Shown here in pieces: positions 8,337 to 17,655 of a stretch of DNA of 62,913 nt. The stretch is from Marinitoga litoralis (GTDB lineage Bacteria > Thermotogota > Thermotogae > Petrotogales > Petrotogaceae), in contig NZ_JAFBDI010000010.1 in NCBI RefSeq assembly GCF_016908145.1, forward strand, positions 1-62,913. Reading direction: 5' to 3'. The notes beneath the pieces were generated by a model, which made no database searches, was not told the origin of the DNA, and saw nothing but the letters and a program-made list of their open reading frames with translations. The position numbers and the translations under genes were made by a program. Each line of letters begins with the position of its first letter. The first letter of the stretch is position 1.

Positions 8337-8669
8337 TTATTTTATAACACAAACTCCATCTTTTATAATTACTTTTTCTGATTTAATTAAATCCTCTTTG
8401 AATTCATTTTTTAAATCATCTAAAAGATAATTTAAAAATGAATATTTTTCTAAAAACTCATTATTTAATTTGTATTTAATAAAAACTCCATCTTTTTCAG
8501 TAAATAATAATTTAATCAATTTCATTTTCGATAAATGTCTAGATACTGTAGATTGAGGCAAATCAAGTATTTCTGTTAATTCACAAACACATCTAGGCTT
8601 TTCACTTAAAACATTGATTATTCTCAATCTGGTTTTATCTGATAAAATTTTCATTAATTCTTCAATCAC
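8337..8669 (-). CDS. ArsR-family transcriptional repressor
   Basis: The start is GTG 8669: the AAGGAGGG lies 6 nt before it, inside the longer frame that begins at 8696. 110 aa with the winged-helix core ILSDKTRLRIINVL...STVSRHLSKM. RCVCEL at the start of the recognition region matches the ELCVCDL metal/arsenite-sensing motif of ArsR, with two Cys; CVIK at the C terminus adds another. It heads the operon and sits next to a palindromic operator, so it is expected to repress itself, the permease and the thioredoxin until a soft metal or arsenical binds. Confidence 0.88.
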   Translation of the reverse strand: MIEELMKILSDKTRLRIINVLSEKPRCVCELTEILDLPQSTVSRHLSKMKLIKLLFTEKDGVFIKYKLNNEFLEKYSFLNYLLDDLKNEFKEDLIKSEKVIIKDGVCVIK

Positions 8670-8684
8670 AAAATACCCTCCTTC

Positions 8685-8708
8685 ATATATCCGCATATTC
8701 GGATATAT
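8685..8708. promoter_or_regulatory. Probable ArsR operator
   Basis: Inverted repeat ATATATCCG (8685-8693) and CGGATATAT (8700-8708) with a 6-nt spacer, 15 nt upstream of the chosen arsR start. Perfect arms and position suit an autoregulatory operator. Confidence 0.75.
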
Positions 8709-8843
8709 TGTAGTACATATATATTAAAATAAAGTTACACTAAAATAAAAAGATATTAAGAGGTAATATTATGATTATGTATAGCAAATCCTATTTAATA
8801 ATAATTAAAATGAATTATTAAACAATTGATATATTAATCTTTT

Positions 8844-8873
8844 TTGACAATGTTTGCTGTTTTGTGATATAAT
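8844..8873 (+). promoter_or_regulatory. Promoter for riboswitch and nhaC-type gene
   Basis: TTGACA (8844-8849), 18-nt spacer, TATAAT (8868-8873): the best sigma-A match in the window. It leaves about 160 nt of leader before the riboswitch. The bases 8709-8843 show nothing else that I can support. Confidence 0.7.
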
Positions 8874-9036
8874 ATATTGAATTTTGTACTTATAGTTAAA
8901 AATGTTTCAGGAGGGTTACTGATTTTGCATTTATATAATTCCATTATAGGTTATAATCCAATTATTTTTATACTTCGGAAATTTTTTAGAAACATTTTTC
9001 TGATAAACTCAAACGAAAATTCAATATTTCTAATAA

Positions 9037-9198
9037 CAAACGGAGGCGCAGCCAAGATGAGTAATCTATCTATCGCCAGGGTAGGCTTGGGATAGATGAA
9101 AGGCAAGGTTGCCGAAGGGTGTAAGGCTTACCCACCTTACATGCCTGGTTGTGCAGGGAATACCTGTATAACTGTCGCTTAATGCGAAGAGCCGTTTG
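9037..9198 (+). ncRNA. Lysine riboswitch (L box)
   Basis: Conserved core elements appear in order: ACGGAGGCGC, AGATGAGTA, GATGAAAGGC, TTGCCGAAGGG, GCCTGG, GGGAATACC, ACTGTCGC and AGAGCCGT, as in the Thermotoga maritima lysine riboswitch. Stem P1 is CAAACGG (9037-9043) with CCGTTTG (9192-9198). It lies just upstream of an NhaC-family transporter, a known lysine-regulated gene class, so the gene should be switched off when lysine is plentiful. Confidence 0.93.
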
Positions 9199-9244
9199 GA
9201 ATAAATTATTTATTTCAAACGGCCTTCATATGAAGGCTTTTTTT
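9192..9244 (+). terminator. Riboswitch expression platform: antiterminator and terminator
   Basis: The terminator is GCCTTCAT/ATGAAGGC (9222-9237) plus a T run. CCGTTTG (9192-9198) can pair either with CAAACGG at 9037-9043 (P1, lysine bound) or with an identical CAAACGG at 9216-9222. The second pairing takes the first bases of the terminator stem, so it is an antiterminator. The alternatives are mutually exclusive and predict lysine-dependent termination. Confidence 0.85.
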
Positions 9245-9281
9245 ATTATAATTTATCTTAACATAAAAAAGGAGGGGTTCT

Positions 9282-10967
9282 ATGAAAAAACGTATTTGGG
9301 TTATCTTTATTATGGCGACATTTTTATTAATGTCTGCCTTGGCATTTGCAAATGGGGGAGACGCTGAAACAGTATATTATGGTTTCTGGTCAATTATTCC
9401 TCCTCTACTAGCTATTGTTTTAGCGTTTGTTACTAAAGAAGTTATACTTTCATTGTTATTAGGTATATTTTCTGGTGCTGTTATTAATGTTTTCGCAACT
9501 TCAAGTTCTGGATTTTTCATGAAACTTATTGAAAGTTATACAAAAACTTTCGAATATCCTGTAAACGCCTTAGCTGATGGTTGGCATGCGGGTATTATAA
9601 TATTTACATTAACTATTGGTGGTATGGTTGGCGTTATTGCAAAAATGGGTGGAACAAGAGCTATAGCAAATGCTTTAGCAAAAAAAGCAAAAACCGCTAG
9701 AAGTGCTCAATTAGCTACAGCTTTAATGGGTGTTGTTGTATTCTTTGATGATTACGCAAATACACTTATCGTTGGTCCAACAATGAGACCTTTAACAGAT
9801 AAATTAAACGTTTCAAGAGAAAAATTATCATATATTGTTGACTCAACAGCTGCTCCTGTTGCAACAATGGCTGCAATATCAACATGGATTGGTTATGAAT
9901 TAGGATTAATTGGTGATGCATTTAACTCATTAGGAACAGATGTAAATCCATATGGTGTATTCTTCCAATCAATCCCATATAGAATGTATGGTTTATTTGC
10001 ATTATTCATGGTATTTATGGTTGGATTTTTAATGAGAGACTTTGGTCCTATGTACGAAGCTGAAAAAAGAGCAAGATTAACAGGTAAGGTTTTAGCAGAT
10101 GGCGCTGAACCAATGTTATCAACAGACTTTGAAAAAGAATTAGATAATAGTGATATACCTTTAAAAGTATCAAACGCTTTAGTTCCTATATTAACATTAA
10201 TTATCTTTGCTTTCATCGGATTATGGTATTCTGGTGGCGGATTAGAAGAACCATTTAATTTAGAAGGAATTAGAAATGCTTTCGGTAATGCTGATGCTTC
10301 AGCTGCATTAATTTGGGCATCTGCGTTAGCAAGTATTGTTGCTGTTATTATGGCAGTTTCTCAAGGCATTATGACTTTAAGAAAAGCTTTAGAAGCTTGG
10401 GTAGAAGGTGCAAAATCATTAGTTATTACTACAATAATATTGATATTAGCTTGGTCAATCGGGTCTATTGCTTCTGATTTAGGAACAGCTGAATATTTAG
10501 TACAAGTAGTTTCTTCATCATTACCTGGATGGTTAGTTCCTGTATTAGTATTTATTATGTCATCAATCGTAGCATTTGCTACAGGTACATCATGGGGGAC
10601 AATGGCTATTATGTTACCATTAGCTATTCCTTTAGCAGCAGCATATACAGGAAATGAACCTTCAACATTAGTATTTGCAACATTAGGTGCTGTATTAACA
10701 GGTTCAACATTTGGTGACCACTGTTCACCTATTTCAGATACAACAATTATGTCATCTATGGCATCATCCGCAGATCATATTGATCACGTTAAAACACAAT
10801 TACCATACGCTGTAACAGTTGCTTCTATAGCTTCTGTTGGATACATCTTAGTAGGTATTGGGTTGCCTGTTTGGATTACTTTAATATTGGGATTTGTTTC
10901 AGTTTGGGCAATATTAAGATTCTTTGGTAAATCTACTGATCAAAAAGATTTAAAAGCTAATGCATAA
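9282..10967 (+). CDS. NhaC-family transporter, probably lysine uptake
   Basis: 561 aa with an N-terminal signal-like helix followed by many membrane segments; NhaC superfamily features include FDDYANTLIVGPTMRPLTD near residue 155 and GSTFGDHCSPISDTTIMSS near residue 480. NhaC proteins were named as Na+/H+ antiporters, but copies behind lysine riboswitches are thought to move lysine. The riboswitch directly upstream therefore makes lysine the likely substrate, with Na+ or H+ coupling inferred from the family. RBS AAGGAGGGG before ATG 9282. Monocistronic, with a terminator candidate at 11038. Confidence 0.87.
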   Translation: MKKRIWVIFIMATFLLMSALAFANGGDAETVYYGFWSIIPPLLAIVLAFVTKEVILSLLLGIFSGAVINVFATSSSGFFMKLIESYTKTFEYPVNALADGWHAGIIIFTLTIGGMVGVIAKMGGTRAIANALAKKAKTARSAQLATALMGVVVFFDDYANTLIVGPTMRPLTDKLNVSREKLSYIVDSTAAPVATMAAISTWIGYELGLIGDAFNSLGTDVNPYGVFFQSIPYRMYGLFALFMVFMVGFLMRDFGPMYEAEKRARLTGKVLADGAEPMLSTDFEKELDNSDIPLKVSNALVPILTLIIFAFIGLWYSGGGLEEPFNLEGIRNAFGNADASAALIWASALASIVAVIMAVSQGIMTLRKALEAWVEGAKSLVITTIILILAWSIGSIASDLGTAEYLVQVVSSSLPGWLVPVLVFIMSSIVAFATGTSWGTMAIMLPLAIPLAAAYTGNEPSTLVFATLGAVLTGSTFGDHCSPISDTTIMSSMASSADHIDHVKTQLPYAVTVASIASVGYILVGIGLPVWITLILGFVSVWAILRFFGKSTDQKDLKANA

Positions 10968-11037
10968 TAATACAAATCAAAAAGGAATGGATCGACCATG
11001 AGACCATAAAAAATTTTGTGTAATAAAAATAGAGAAC

Positions 11038-11080
11038 CCTCTTCTTGGTATGGTAAAATAAAACCAAGAAGGGGATTTTT
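11038..11080 (+). terminator. Terminator downstream of nhaC-type gene
   Basis: A 12-bp stem between 11038-11049 and 11063-11074 (CCTCTTCTTGGT with ACCAAGAAGGGG, one G-U pair), then ATTTTT. It lies 70 nt after the transporter stop. Confidence 0.75.
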
Positions 11081-11236
11081 TAAATAGAAAAGAGAAAGAA
11101 AAAAGAAGAAAGTAACGTTGAAAGTTAGCAAACGGCTTGTCTCCTGGTCGTTGAGATAAATAAGGAAAACATTACATAAACAACCAGAAGATTTGCTTCG
11201 CAAGAATAAAAAGATAAGTTTAGTTACATCAAATTA
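11081..11236. other. Non-coding stretch beside transposase debris
   Basis: No supported gene. Together with 10968-11037 and 11460-11587 it surrounds the transposase remnant and is probably leftover insertion-sequence DNA. Confidence 0.4.
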
Positions 11237-11459
11237 TAAAAAAAGAACCTGTGGCGAAGCAACATGTTCAGACCTTCCTTTTTTAGAATTAAATACATTA
11301 TAATCATAACCGGGGTCTTCATATTTTTTAACCATTTATGTCATGTAAAGTGTGAGATGAAGGTATCATATTGCAATATCGGATAAAGATATCAGAACTA
11401 AGATATTCCTTAACAACTTGAAGTTTGAAATCAGGAGAATAATTATTTCTATTTTTCAT
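11237..11459 (-). pseudogene. Transposase OrfA (IS3-type HTH) remnant
   Basis: On the minus strand from ATG 11459 the frame reads MKNRNNYSPDFKLQVVKEYL, the N terminus of IS3-family OrfA (HTH_Tnp_1), then decays: a deletion removes part of the helix-turn-helix. A second frame further on resumes with WVKKYEDPGYDYNVFNSKKG, also OrfA-like, before stopping. No OrfB is present. It is a dead insertion-sequence fragment at the downstream edge of the NRPS cluster. Confidence 0.75.
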
Positions 11460-11587
11460 AACAAACATCACTTTCATTCCTGTAGTTTAAGGATATCATT
11501 TTCTTATTTTTTCTCCAAATATCCCATGATTGATTACGGTTAAAATAACTAAAAACTGATAAAACTTTCCCTTTATTTTGAATATTA

Positions 11588-13324
11588 TTAACTAAAAATT
11601 TCAGAAAATCTATATATATTTATTAACCACCATAATTCTTTTGGATTATAATAATCTATTTTAGAGTATCTTCTTGTATTTAATAAATTAGAAATTATTT
11701 TATTATTTATTATATTTTCCCAATTTTCTTTACATAAATTTTTTATTTTATAATCATATTTATTAGGTGGTTCGGGAAAAGGATATTTATATCTTTCAAT
11801 AATATTTTTTGGCAAAATTTTTTCATACGCTTTTCTCAATATATATTTTTCTCTTTTATCAAATATTTTTAAATTACTATCAATAGATAATGCTAAATAT
11901 AACATTTCATTATCATCTACAAATGGCACTCTACATTCGATAGAATGAGCCATACTTAATTTATCTTCTTGTAATAATAAATTGTGTAAAATAGTTTTTA
12001 TAGCATAGATTGTATAATTCTCATATTCATTTTGATAGTTGTTCAGTATATTAGTTGAAATATATTCATCTAAAATATCAAAAATTTTATTTTTCGAATA
12101 ATTTGATAACTTATCTTTAAATATCATATTTTTCTTAAAATAATTTTCTATCATTATATTTTTATTGAAATTATTTCCTATAAATTTATATATTCCCCAA
12201 ATATTTAAATATCCTAACCATAATTCATCAGAACCCTGACCATTTAATATAATTCTAAATCCTTCTTTCTTAGCAGCTTTATAATTTAAATAGTCAGATA
12301 TATATACTTTATCCATTAAAAGTTCCTCCATATGAAAAATTACTTCATCTAATATTTGTATATTTATATCTTCAGGTTTTACACATATTTTATGATGATT
12401 AATTTTCTCATTTTTAGTTAAAATTTCTGCATGATTTAAATCTATATTTTCTTTTTTTTCATAATAAATAGTAAAAGAATCTATTGCTTTATTTGTTAAA
12501 TCATTATATTCTTTAGTAATTATACTACTGTCTATACCCCCTGATAAAAAAGTAGCTATTTTAAATTTAGATAAAGTCTTATATTTTATAGATTTTTTTA
12601 TTGAATATTTGAATAAATTAATAACATCCTTTTCTTTTTTATATTTTACATTTATAATTGGCTCAAAATATTTATATTTATTTAGAACGCCGTTTTTATT
12701 AAATACAATTATAGTTCCAGGCTCCAACATTTTAATTTTTTCAAAAAAAGTATTATAATATGGTAACCATAAATTAGAAGAAAAAGACAAAAGAATGGTA
12801 TTTAAATTTAGATTTTTATAAACATTATTTTGAGAAAAAATAGCTTTTATTTCTGAAGAAAATATTAATTGGTTATTATCGATATAATAATATAAAGGTT
12901 TAATACCCACTCTATCTCTAATTAAAGAAATAGTTTTCTTTTTTTTGTTATATATTGCAATTGAAAAAAATCCATTAAATTTTTTTACCGCACTTAATCC
13001 CCAATAATCAAAAGACTTAGCGAGTACTTCAGTATCCCCCTCCGAAAAAAACTTATATCCTTTAATTTCCAATTCTTTTTTGATCTCTTTAAAATTATAT
13101 ATTTCACCATTATAAACTATGATTAAATCTTTAAAAACATATGGTTGATGAGATAAATCACTAATATCTTGTATTTTTAACAAATTATGTCCTAACCCAA
13201 TATTTTTGTTAATATAGATATTATTATAATCAGGACCTCTATGTTCTATTTGTTTTAACATTTTATATATGTTGTATTTTTCAACATTTTTTTTGAAATT
13301 ATATATTCCCACAATCCCACACAT
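11588..13324 (-). CDS. asnB: Asparagine synthetase-like glutamine amidotransferase
   Basis: 578 aa. The N terminus is MCGIVGIYNF with the Ntn nucleophile Cys2, followed by HRGPD, YNGEIYNF and GDTEVL of the class II glutaminase domain (about 1-200). The ATP-binding synthetase domain carries the PP-loop FLSGGIDSS near residue 260. A housekeeping asparagine synthetase is possible, but it is the last gene of a secondary-metabolite cluster and its codons are as AT-rich as the rest, so a tailoring role, amidating a carboxylate of the product, is more likely. RBS AAGGGTGAT before ATG 13324; 40 nt after the MFS gene. Confidence 0.85.
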   Translation of the reverse strand: MCGIVGIYNFKKNVEKYNIYKMLKQIEHRGPDYNNIYINKNIGLGHNLLKIQDISDLSHQPYVFKDLIIVYNGEIYNFKEIKKELEIKGYKFFSEGDTEVLAKSFDYWGLSAVKKFNGFFSIAIYNKKKKTISLIRDRVGIKPLYYYIDNNQLIFSSEIKAIFSQNNVYKNLNLNTILLSFSSNLWLPYYNTFFEKIKMLEPGTIIVFNKNGVLNKYKYFEPIINVKYKKEKDVINLFKYSIKKSIKYKTLSKFKIATFLSGGIDSSIITKEYNDLTNKAIDSFTIYYEKKENIDLNHAEILTKNEKINHHKICVKPEDINIQILDEVIFHMEELLMDKVYISDYLNYKAAKKEGFRIILNGQGSDELWLGYLNIWGIYKFIGNNFNKNIMIENYFKKNMIFKDKLSNYSKNKIFDILDEYISTNILNNYQNEYENYTIYAIKTILHNLLLQEDKLSMAHSIECRVPFVDDNEMLYLALSIDSNLKIFDKREKYILRKAYEKILPKNIIERYKYPFPEPPNKYDYKIKNLCKENWENIINNKIISNLLNTRRYSKIDYYNPKELWWLINIYRFSEIFS

Positions 13325-13364
13325 ATATATATCACCCTTCTTTATAAAATTATTTCATATATAT

Positions 13365-14555
13365 TTATTTATATTCTAAACTCTCATTATTTTTTACAAT
13401 AAAATATGATGAGATTAATATTATTCCAAAACCAATAATATAAAAGCCATATTGAATAACATATTTCCCTAAAAATCCAAAAAATAAGTTTCCCAATGGT
13501 ATTAATAAACTTACAAGAGTAAAAATTACAGAAAATACTCTACCTTGATATTCTGAATCAACGTTTTTTTGAACATAACTAAAAAAAGAAACGTTGAATT
13601 GTCCTAAAAATAATCCAAACAAAAACGTACTTATATATAACACAATAATTATCTTAAATTGAATTAATAATAATGATGTTCCCATAAAAATAAATATAAT
13701 CCCATTGGTAATTATTTTTTCATCATATTTTGAAAATAATTTAGAAGTCAAGACTACAAAAATGGCACCCAATGCTTCAGCGGTTAATGCTCCCGAATAT
13801 GCTATTGAAGAATTTAATACATTATTTGAAAATAAAGGTATATAAAGATTATAACCTGATATAAAAAAATTCACTAATGATGCTGTTAATATCATGGTTC
13901 TTAAGTTATTATTTAGCCATATATATTTAATCCCATCTTTAAATAAAACAATTCCATTTTCCCTCTTTTTATGATTTTTTTTATTATAGTGATAATCTAT
14001 AAAAATTTCAGAAATACCTGAAAATATGAATGTTATTCCATTTATTAAGAATATAATATATATTGGAACTATATTTATTAATGAAATACTTATTATAGGC
14101 GATAAAACTTTTATTATATTTTCCACACTTGTGAACCATGCGTTAAAACTTACAATATCATTGCTGTTAATTACTTCAGAAACAATAGAGCGACTCGCAA
14201 TGGAAAAAAATGCAAAAATGGCAGAAGTTAAGATATAAATTAAAGCAATCATTTTAATTGAAGGGTTATTAATAGAAATAATGCCCAGCAAAGTCATTAA
14301 TATACCATTTATAAAATCACATATTATCATTATTTTTTTTCTATTTAATATATCTACAGTTGTGCCTCCAATTATATTTAAAATTAACATTGGTAATATT
14401 ACTATTGATGATATTATACCTATAATTTTAGTATCGCCTGTTTTTGATATTAGCCACCAGTTAAATGCATACAAAAAAAACAAATCTCCCATATACGAAA
14501 CAGCATTGCCAGAAATTAATAAAAGTTGATTCTTTTTTTTAGATAATCTCTTCAT
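13365..14555 (-). CDS. MFS exporter of the NRPS cluster
   Basis: 396 aa, about 12 membrane segments, resembling the MFS 3/macrolide-efflux-like group: a conserved GDLFFLYAFNWWL first helix and DILNRKKIMI in the loop after helix 2. Its ATG overlaps the NRPS stop (ATGA, 14552-14555), so translation is coupled. It probably exports the cluster product or gives self-resistance; the substrate is inferred only from context. Confidence 0.82.
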   Translation of the reverse strand: MKRLSKKKNQLLLISGNAVSYMGDLFFLYAFNWWLISKTGDTKIIGIISSIVILPMLILNIIGGTTVDILNRKKIMIICDFINGILMTLLGIISINNPSIKMIALIYILTSAIFAFFSIASRSIVSEVINSNDIVSFNAWFTSVENIIKVLSPIISISLINIVPIYIIFLINGITFIFSGISEIFIDYHYNKKNHKKRENGIVLFKDGIKYIWLNNNLRTMILTASLVNFFISGYNLYIPLFSNNVLNSSIAYSGALTAEALGAIFVVLTSKLFSKYDEKIITNGIIFIFMGTSLLLIQFKIIIVLYISTFLFGLFLGQFNVSFFSYVQKNVDSEYQGRVFSVIFTLVSLLIPLGNLFFGFLGKYVIQYGFYIIGFGIILISSYFIVKNNESLEYK

Positions 14556-17542
14556 AATAACACTTCCTTTAATTTTTTAGGTGCTGTTAGATAATAAACA
14601 AAACAATTCTCATTTTCAGTAAATGCAGTTATATATATTTTTTTTCCAGGGAATGCTTTTAAAGTATTTCGTGTTTCTTTTAATTTATTAATAATCTCTT
14701 TTTTTTCATTTTGGCGTATTTCACCAAGATAATTAATTGAAACCAATACATTTAAATCATAAGCTAACTCCATTTTTCTTTGTAATTCATCCATTTTAGG
14801 ATAATCTTTAAAGATATATTGTTGAGGTTGGTAACCATTCTCATATTTTTTAAATAAATTTAATAATTTTTGCTCAAATAAATTTTCACTCCATTTACTA
14901 CTATATCTAAAAACAATAGAAGTATGATAATCTCCTATATTGTATGAAAAATCCTTATTATCAAACTTTCTATAATTCATAATTGTACTTGCAAGTATAT
15001 CATCTATGTTCATAATTTTTGCTATTTTCAATAAGATCATTTTAACAATAAAAATTATCCTTTTATTATTTCCCATATTATTATTTATTTTAAATGAATC
15101 TATTAATATTTCATCATCTGTATATGGAGTGAAACCATGTTTTTCAACTTCTAGCAATTCTTTTGTATGTTCATCTAATAAAAAATTATGATTGTTATTT
15201 TTTTCTTTTATTAATTTCACAAAATCTGAAAAATGTTGCTTGTTTTCAATATTTGATTTACCATTTAACATATTAAAAAAATTTTGTTTTAATATATGAA
15301 CACTTTTTTGGTCCATTATATGATGAGAGAAAATCATGTTTAACCTTATATTTCTTTCAGTATAATTTATATAAAACATATATAACAAATTATTTAGTCT
15401 GTACCTCTTTAGAATATCTTCTATTATGCCGTTGATTTTTTCTTCATTAATATTTTTAAATATTAAAATATCATCTGAGATGTCAAAATCATTATTATAC
15501 TCGACAAAAAACAAAGTTTCTTTTTTTACGATTTTACTTCTTAATAGTTCATGATTTTTTATCAATTTATTTAAAGTTTTTATAATTATGCTTAAATTAT
15601 ATGTTGGTGGAATATCTATATTAATGTGAATAAAAGAATTAAAATTATCAAAAAAATATACTTTTTGAAGATAATGAGTTTCATATCTTTTTATAATTTT
15701 TCCACTTAATATTTTTTGATTTAAAACTTTATATTTTTTCTCAATTGAATCTTCAGAATAAGTATTTTGTATTTTGGATAGTAAATGATTATTATAACTG
15801 GCTGAAGAGGTGTTTATATTTTTTTCAATATATTCTGACATTGAATTAATATTCGGGTGTAAATAAATGAAATCATCAGATAATTTTATACCAAATGTCT
15901 TTTCTAAATTGATTATTAATTTTATTGATGACAAAGAATCTCCACCTGGTAACATAAAAAAAGATAAATCATCTGGAATTTTATTTTCATAAGATAATGT
16001 GGATTTAATTATATTTTTTATTTTCTGTTTAATAATATTATCTGAAATATTGTTTTTAGTATTTAGAAGTTGTATATAATATTGTTCAAATATACTCTTT
16101 AATGAATTCATATCTGTTTTATTGTTATTGTTCAGAGGAATTTGATCTAATTTTATATAGAATTCTGGAATCATATATTCATTCAGATATGTCCTTAATA
16201 TATTTTTAATCTTACTGCTTTTAACTTCTTTATTTGAAACATAGAAACATATCAATTTCTTTTTATAATAAATTATTTTTAATTGTTTTATATATTCAAA
16301 ATTTTCATATATTATATTTTCAATTTCTCCTAACTCTACTCTAATTCCATTTATTTGAACTTGTGAATCTTTTCTTCCAATAAAAATAATATTATCATCT
16401 TTTATATATCCGTAATCTCCTGTCTTATAATATTTTTCATCATCTATTAATATGAATTTTTCTTTAGTTAAATCATGATTTTTATAATATCCATCTGTTA
16501 CTCCGTTACCACCAATCCATATTTCACCGATTTTATCATTACTATTTTTCTCTTTTTTTATTAATATTTTTACACCATTTAATGGCTTACCTATAGGCAC
16601 CATTTTGTTAATATTGTTTTCTATTTCATACATTGTTGAATATACAGTTGTTTCTGTAGGCCCATATAAATTATAAATATGCGTGTTTTTCAAAGTATCT
16701 CTTACTTTATTTGCTAAAGGAACAGGAAAAATTTCCCCTGCTACCATTAAATATTTTAAATTTTTGCATTTTTGTGAGAATATTTTGTTTTCTGAAATCA
16801 TACTTAATATTGAAGGAGAAAGGGCTAAGTGTGTAATTTTATATAAATAAATAATATCTAATAATTCTTTAAATAATTCTTTATCATTCTTACACGGAAT
16901 AACTATACTTCCGCCACCTTTTATCCATCCAAATAGTTCTGTCAATGACACATCAAACGTAAAAGGGGTACTAAACAAATATCTATCTTCTGAAAGAACA
17001 GTAAAATTTGATTGTAATACGTTCATTATCCATGTAAGATTTTTATGTTTAGCCAATATTCCTTTTGGCTTTCCTGTGCTCCCAGATGTAAACAAAAGAT
17101 ATGCATAATTATTTATATTAATATTTTCAATAAAAGGGATTTCTTTCATTATTCCGTTTTTTACATTAATAATATTGTTGTTAATAAATGATCTATATTT
17201 TTCATATCCAGAATTAATAAGTACAACAGGTTTATCTTGAAATACAGATAATATTTCCTTTACTTTGTTTTTAGGAAAATTATCTGATATAGGAGTATAT
17301 GCAGCTCCTATCTTAAAAAGAGCCAATATTGTAAATAATAAATATTCGTCTCTTTTCATTATTATTGGGATAATATCTCCTTTTTTTATTCCAATAGAAT
17401 AAAAATAACCCGCTAAATTATCAGTGATTAGATCAATTTCTTTATAAGAATACCTCATACCTTCTGTAGTGATAACAGCAGTTTTTTCAGCATTTTTAAT
17501 TACCTGATTCTTAAGTTCTTTTATTATATGAATATTATTCAT
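14552..17542 (-). CDS. Nonribosomal peptide synthetase, A-PCP-C
   Basis: ATG 17542 is preceded by AAAGGAGAG; the frame extends 12 codons further without an RBS. 996 aa. Adenylation domain about 1-480: LLFTSGSTGKPKG at 149-161, FDVS at 196-199, NLYGPTE at 291-297, YKTGD at 372-376, IGRKDSQVQINGIRVELGEIE at 388-408, invariant Lys near 475 in NNNNKTD. Carrier domain about 500-575 with the phosphopantetheine Ser in GGDSLSS (533-539). Condensation-like domain about 600-996 with HHIMDQ at 740-745: HHxxxD is kept, the usual final Gly is Gln. There is no thioesterase or reductase, so the C domain itself may release the product by condensing it with a free amine or alcohol. Confidence 0.88.
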   Translation of the reverse strand: MNNIHIIKELKNQVIKNAEKTAVITTEGMRYSYKEIDLITDNLAGYFYSIGIKKGDIIPIIMKRDEYLLFTILALFKIGAAYTPISDNFPKNKVKEILSVFQDKPVVLINSGYEKYRSFINNNIINVKNGIMKEIPFIENININNYAYLLFTSGSTGKPKGILAKHKNLTWIMNVLQSNFTVLSEDRYLFSTPFTFDVSLTELFGWIKGGGSIVIPCKNDKELFKELLDIIYLYKITHLALSPSILSMISENKIFSQKCKNLKYLMVAGEIFPVPLANKVRDTLKNTHIYNLYGPTETTVYSTMYEIENNINKMVPIGKPLNGVKILIKKEKNSNDKIGEIWIGGNGVTDGYYKNHDLTKEKFILIDDEKYYKTGDYGYIKDDNIIFIGRKDSQVQINGIRVELGEIENIIYENFEYIKQLKIIYYKKKLICFYVSNKEVKSSKIKNILRTYLNEYMIPEFYIKLDQIPLNNNNKTDMNSLKSIFEQYYIQLLNTKNNISDNIIKQKIKNIIKSTLSYENKIPDDLSFFMLPGGDSLSSIKLIINLEKTFGIKLSDDFIYLHPNINSMSEYIEKNINTSSASYNNHLLSKIQNTYSEDSIEKKYKVLNQKILSGKIIKRYETHYLQKVYFFDNFNSFIHINIDIPPTYNLSIIIKTLNKLIKNHELLRSKIVKKETLFFVEYNNDFDISDDILIFKNINEEKINGIIEDILKRYRLNNLLYMFYINYTERNIRLNMIFSHHIMDQKSVHILKQNFFNMLNGKSNIENKQHFSDFVKLIKEKNNNHNFLLDEHTKELLEVEKHGFTPYTDDEILIDSFKINNNMGNNKRIIFIVKMILLKIAKIMNIDDILASTIMNYRKFDNKDFSYNIGDYHTSIVFRYSSKWSENLFEQKLLNLFKKYENGYQPQQYIFKDYPKMDELQRKMELAYDLNVLVSINYLGEIRQNEKKEIINKLKETRNTLKAFPGKKIYITAFTENENCFVYYLTAPKKLKEVLL

Positions 17543-17655
17543 TATAATCTCTCCTTTATAATAAATAATTTTAATCATTAAGTAAAGATTTTTTTAGCAA
17601 TTTTCCAACCTACAAGTTAATATAGTTTATTATAATTTTTTATAAGTTTATATAT

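Noticed and set aside
8877-9095. 72-codon plus-strand frame upstream of the NhaC gene
   Set aside because: It runs into the lysine riboswitch core, starts at TTG without an RBS and is explained by RNA structure.
9149-9367. 72-codon plus-strand frame over riboswitch and nhaC start
   Set aside because: Covers riboswitch and terminator; out of frame with the transporter.
11588-13324. Housekeeping asparagine synthetase only
   Set aside because: Not excluded, but being last in a co-directional NRPS cluster makes a tailoring role more likely.
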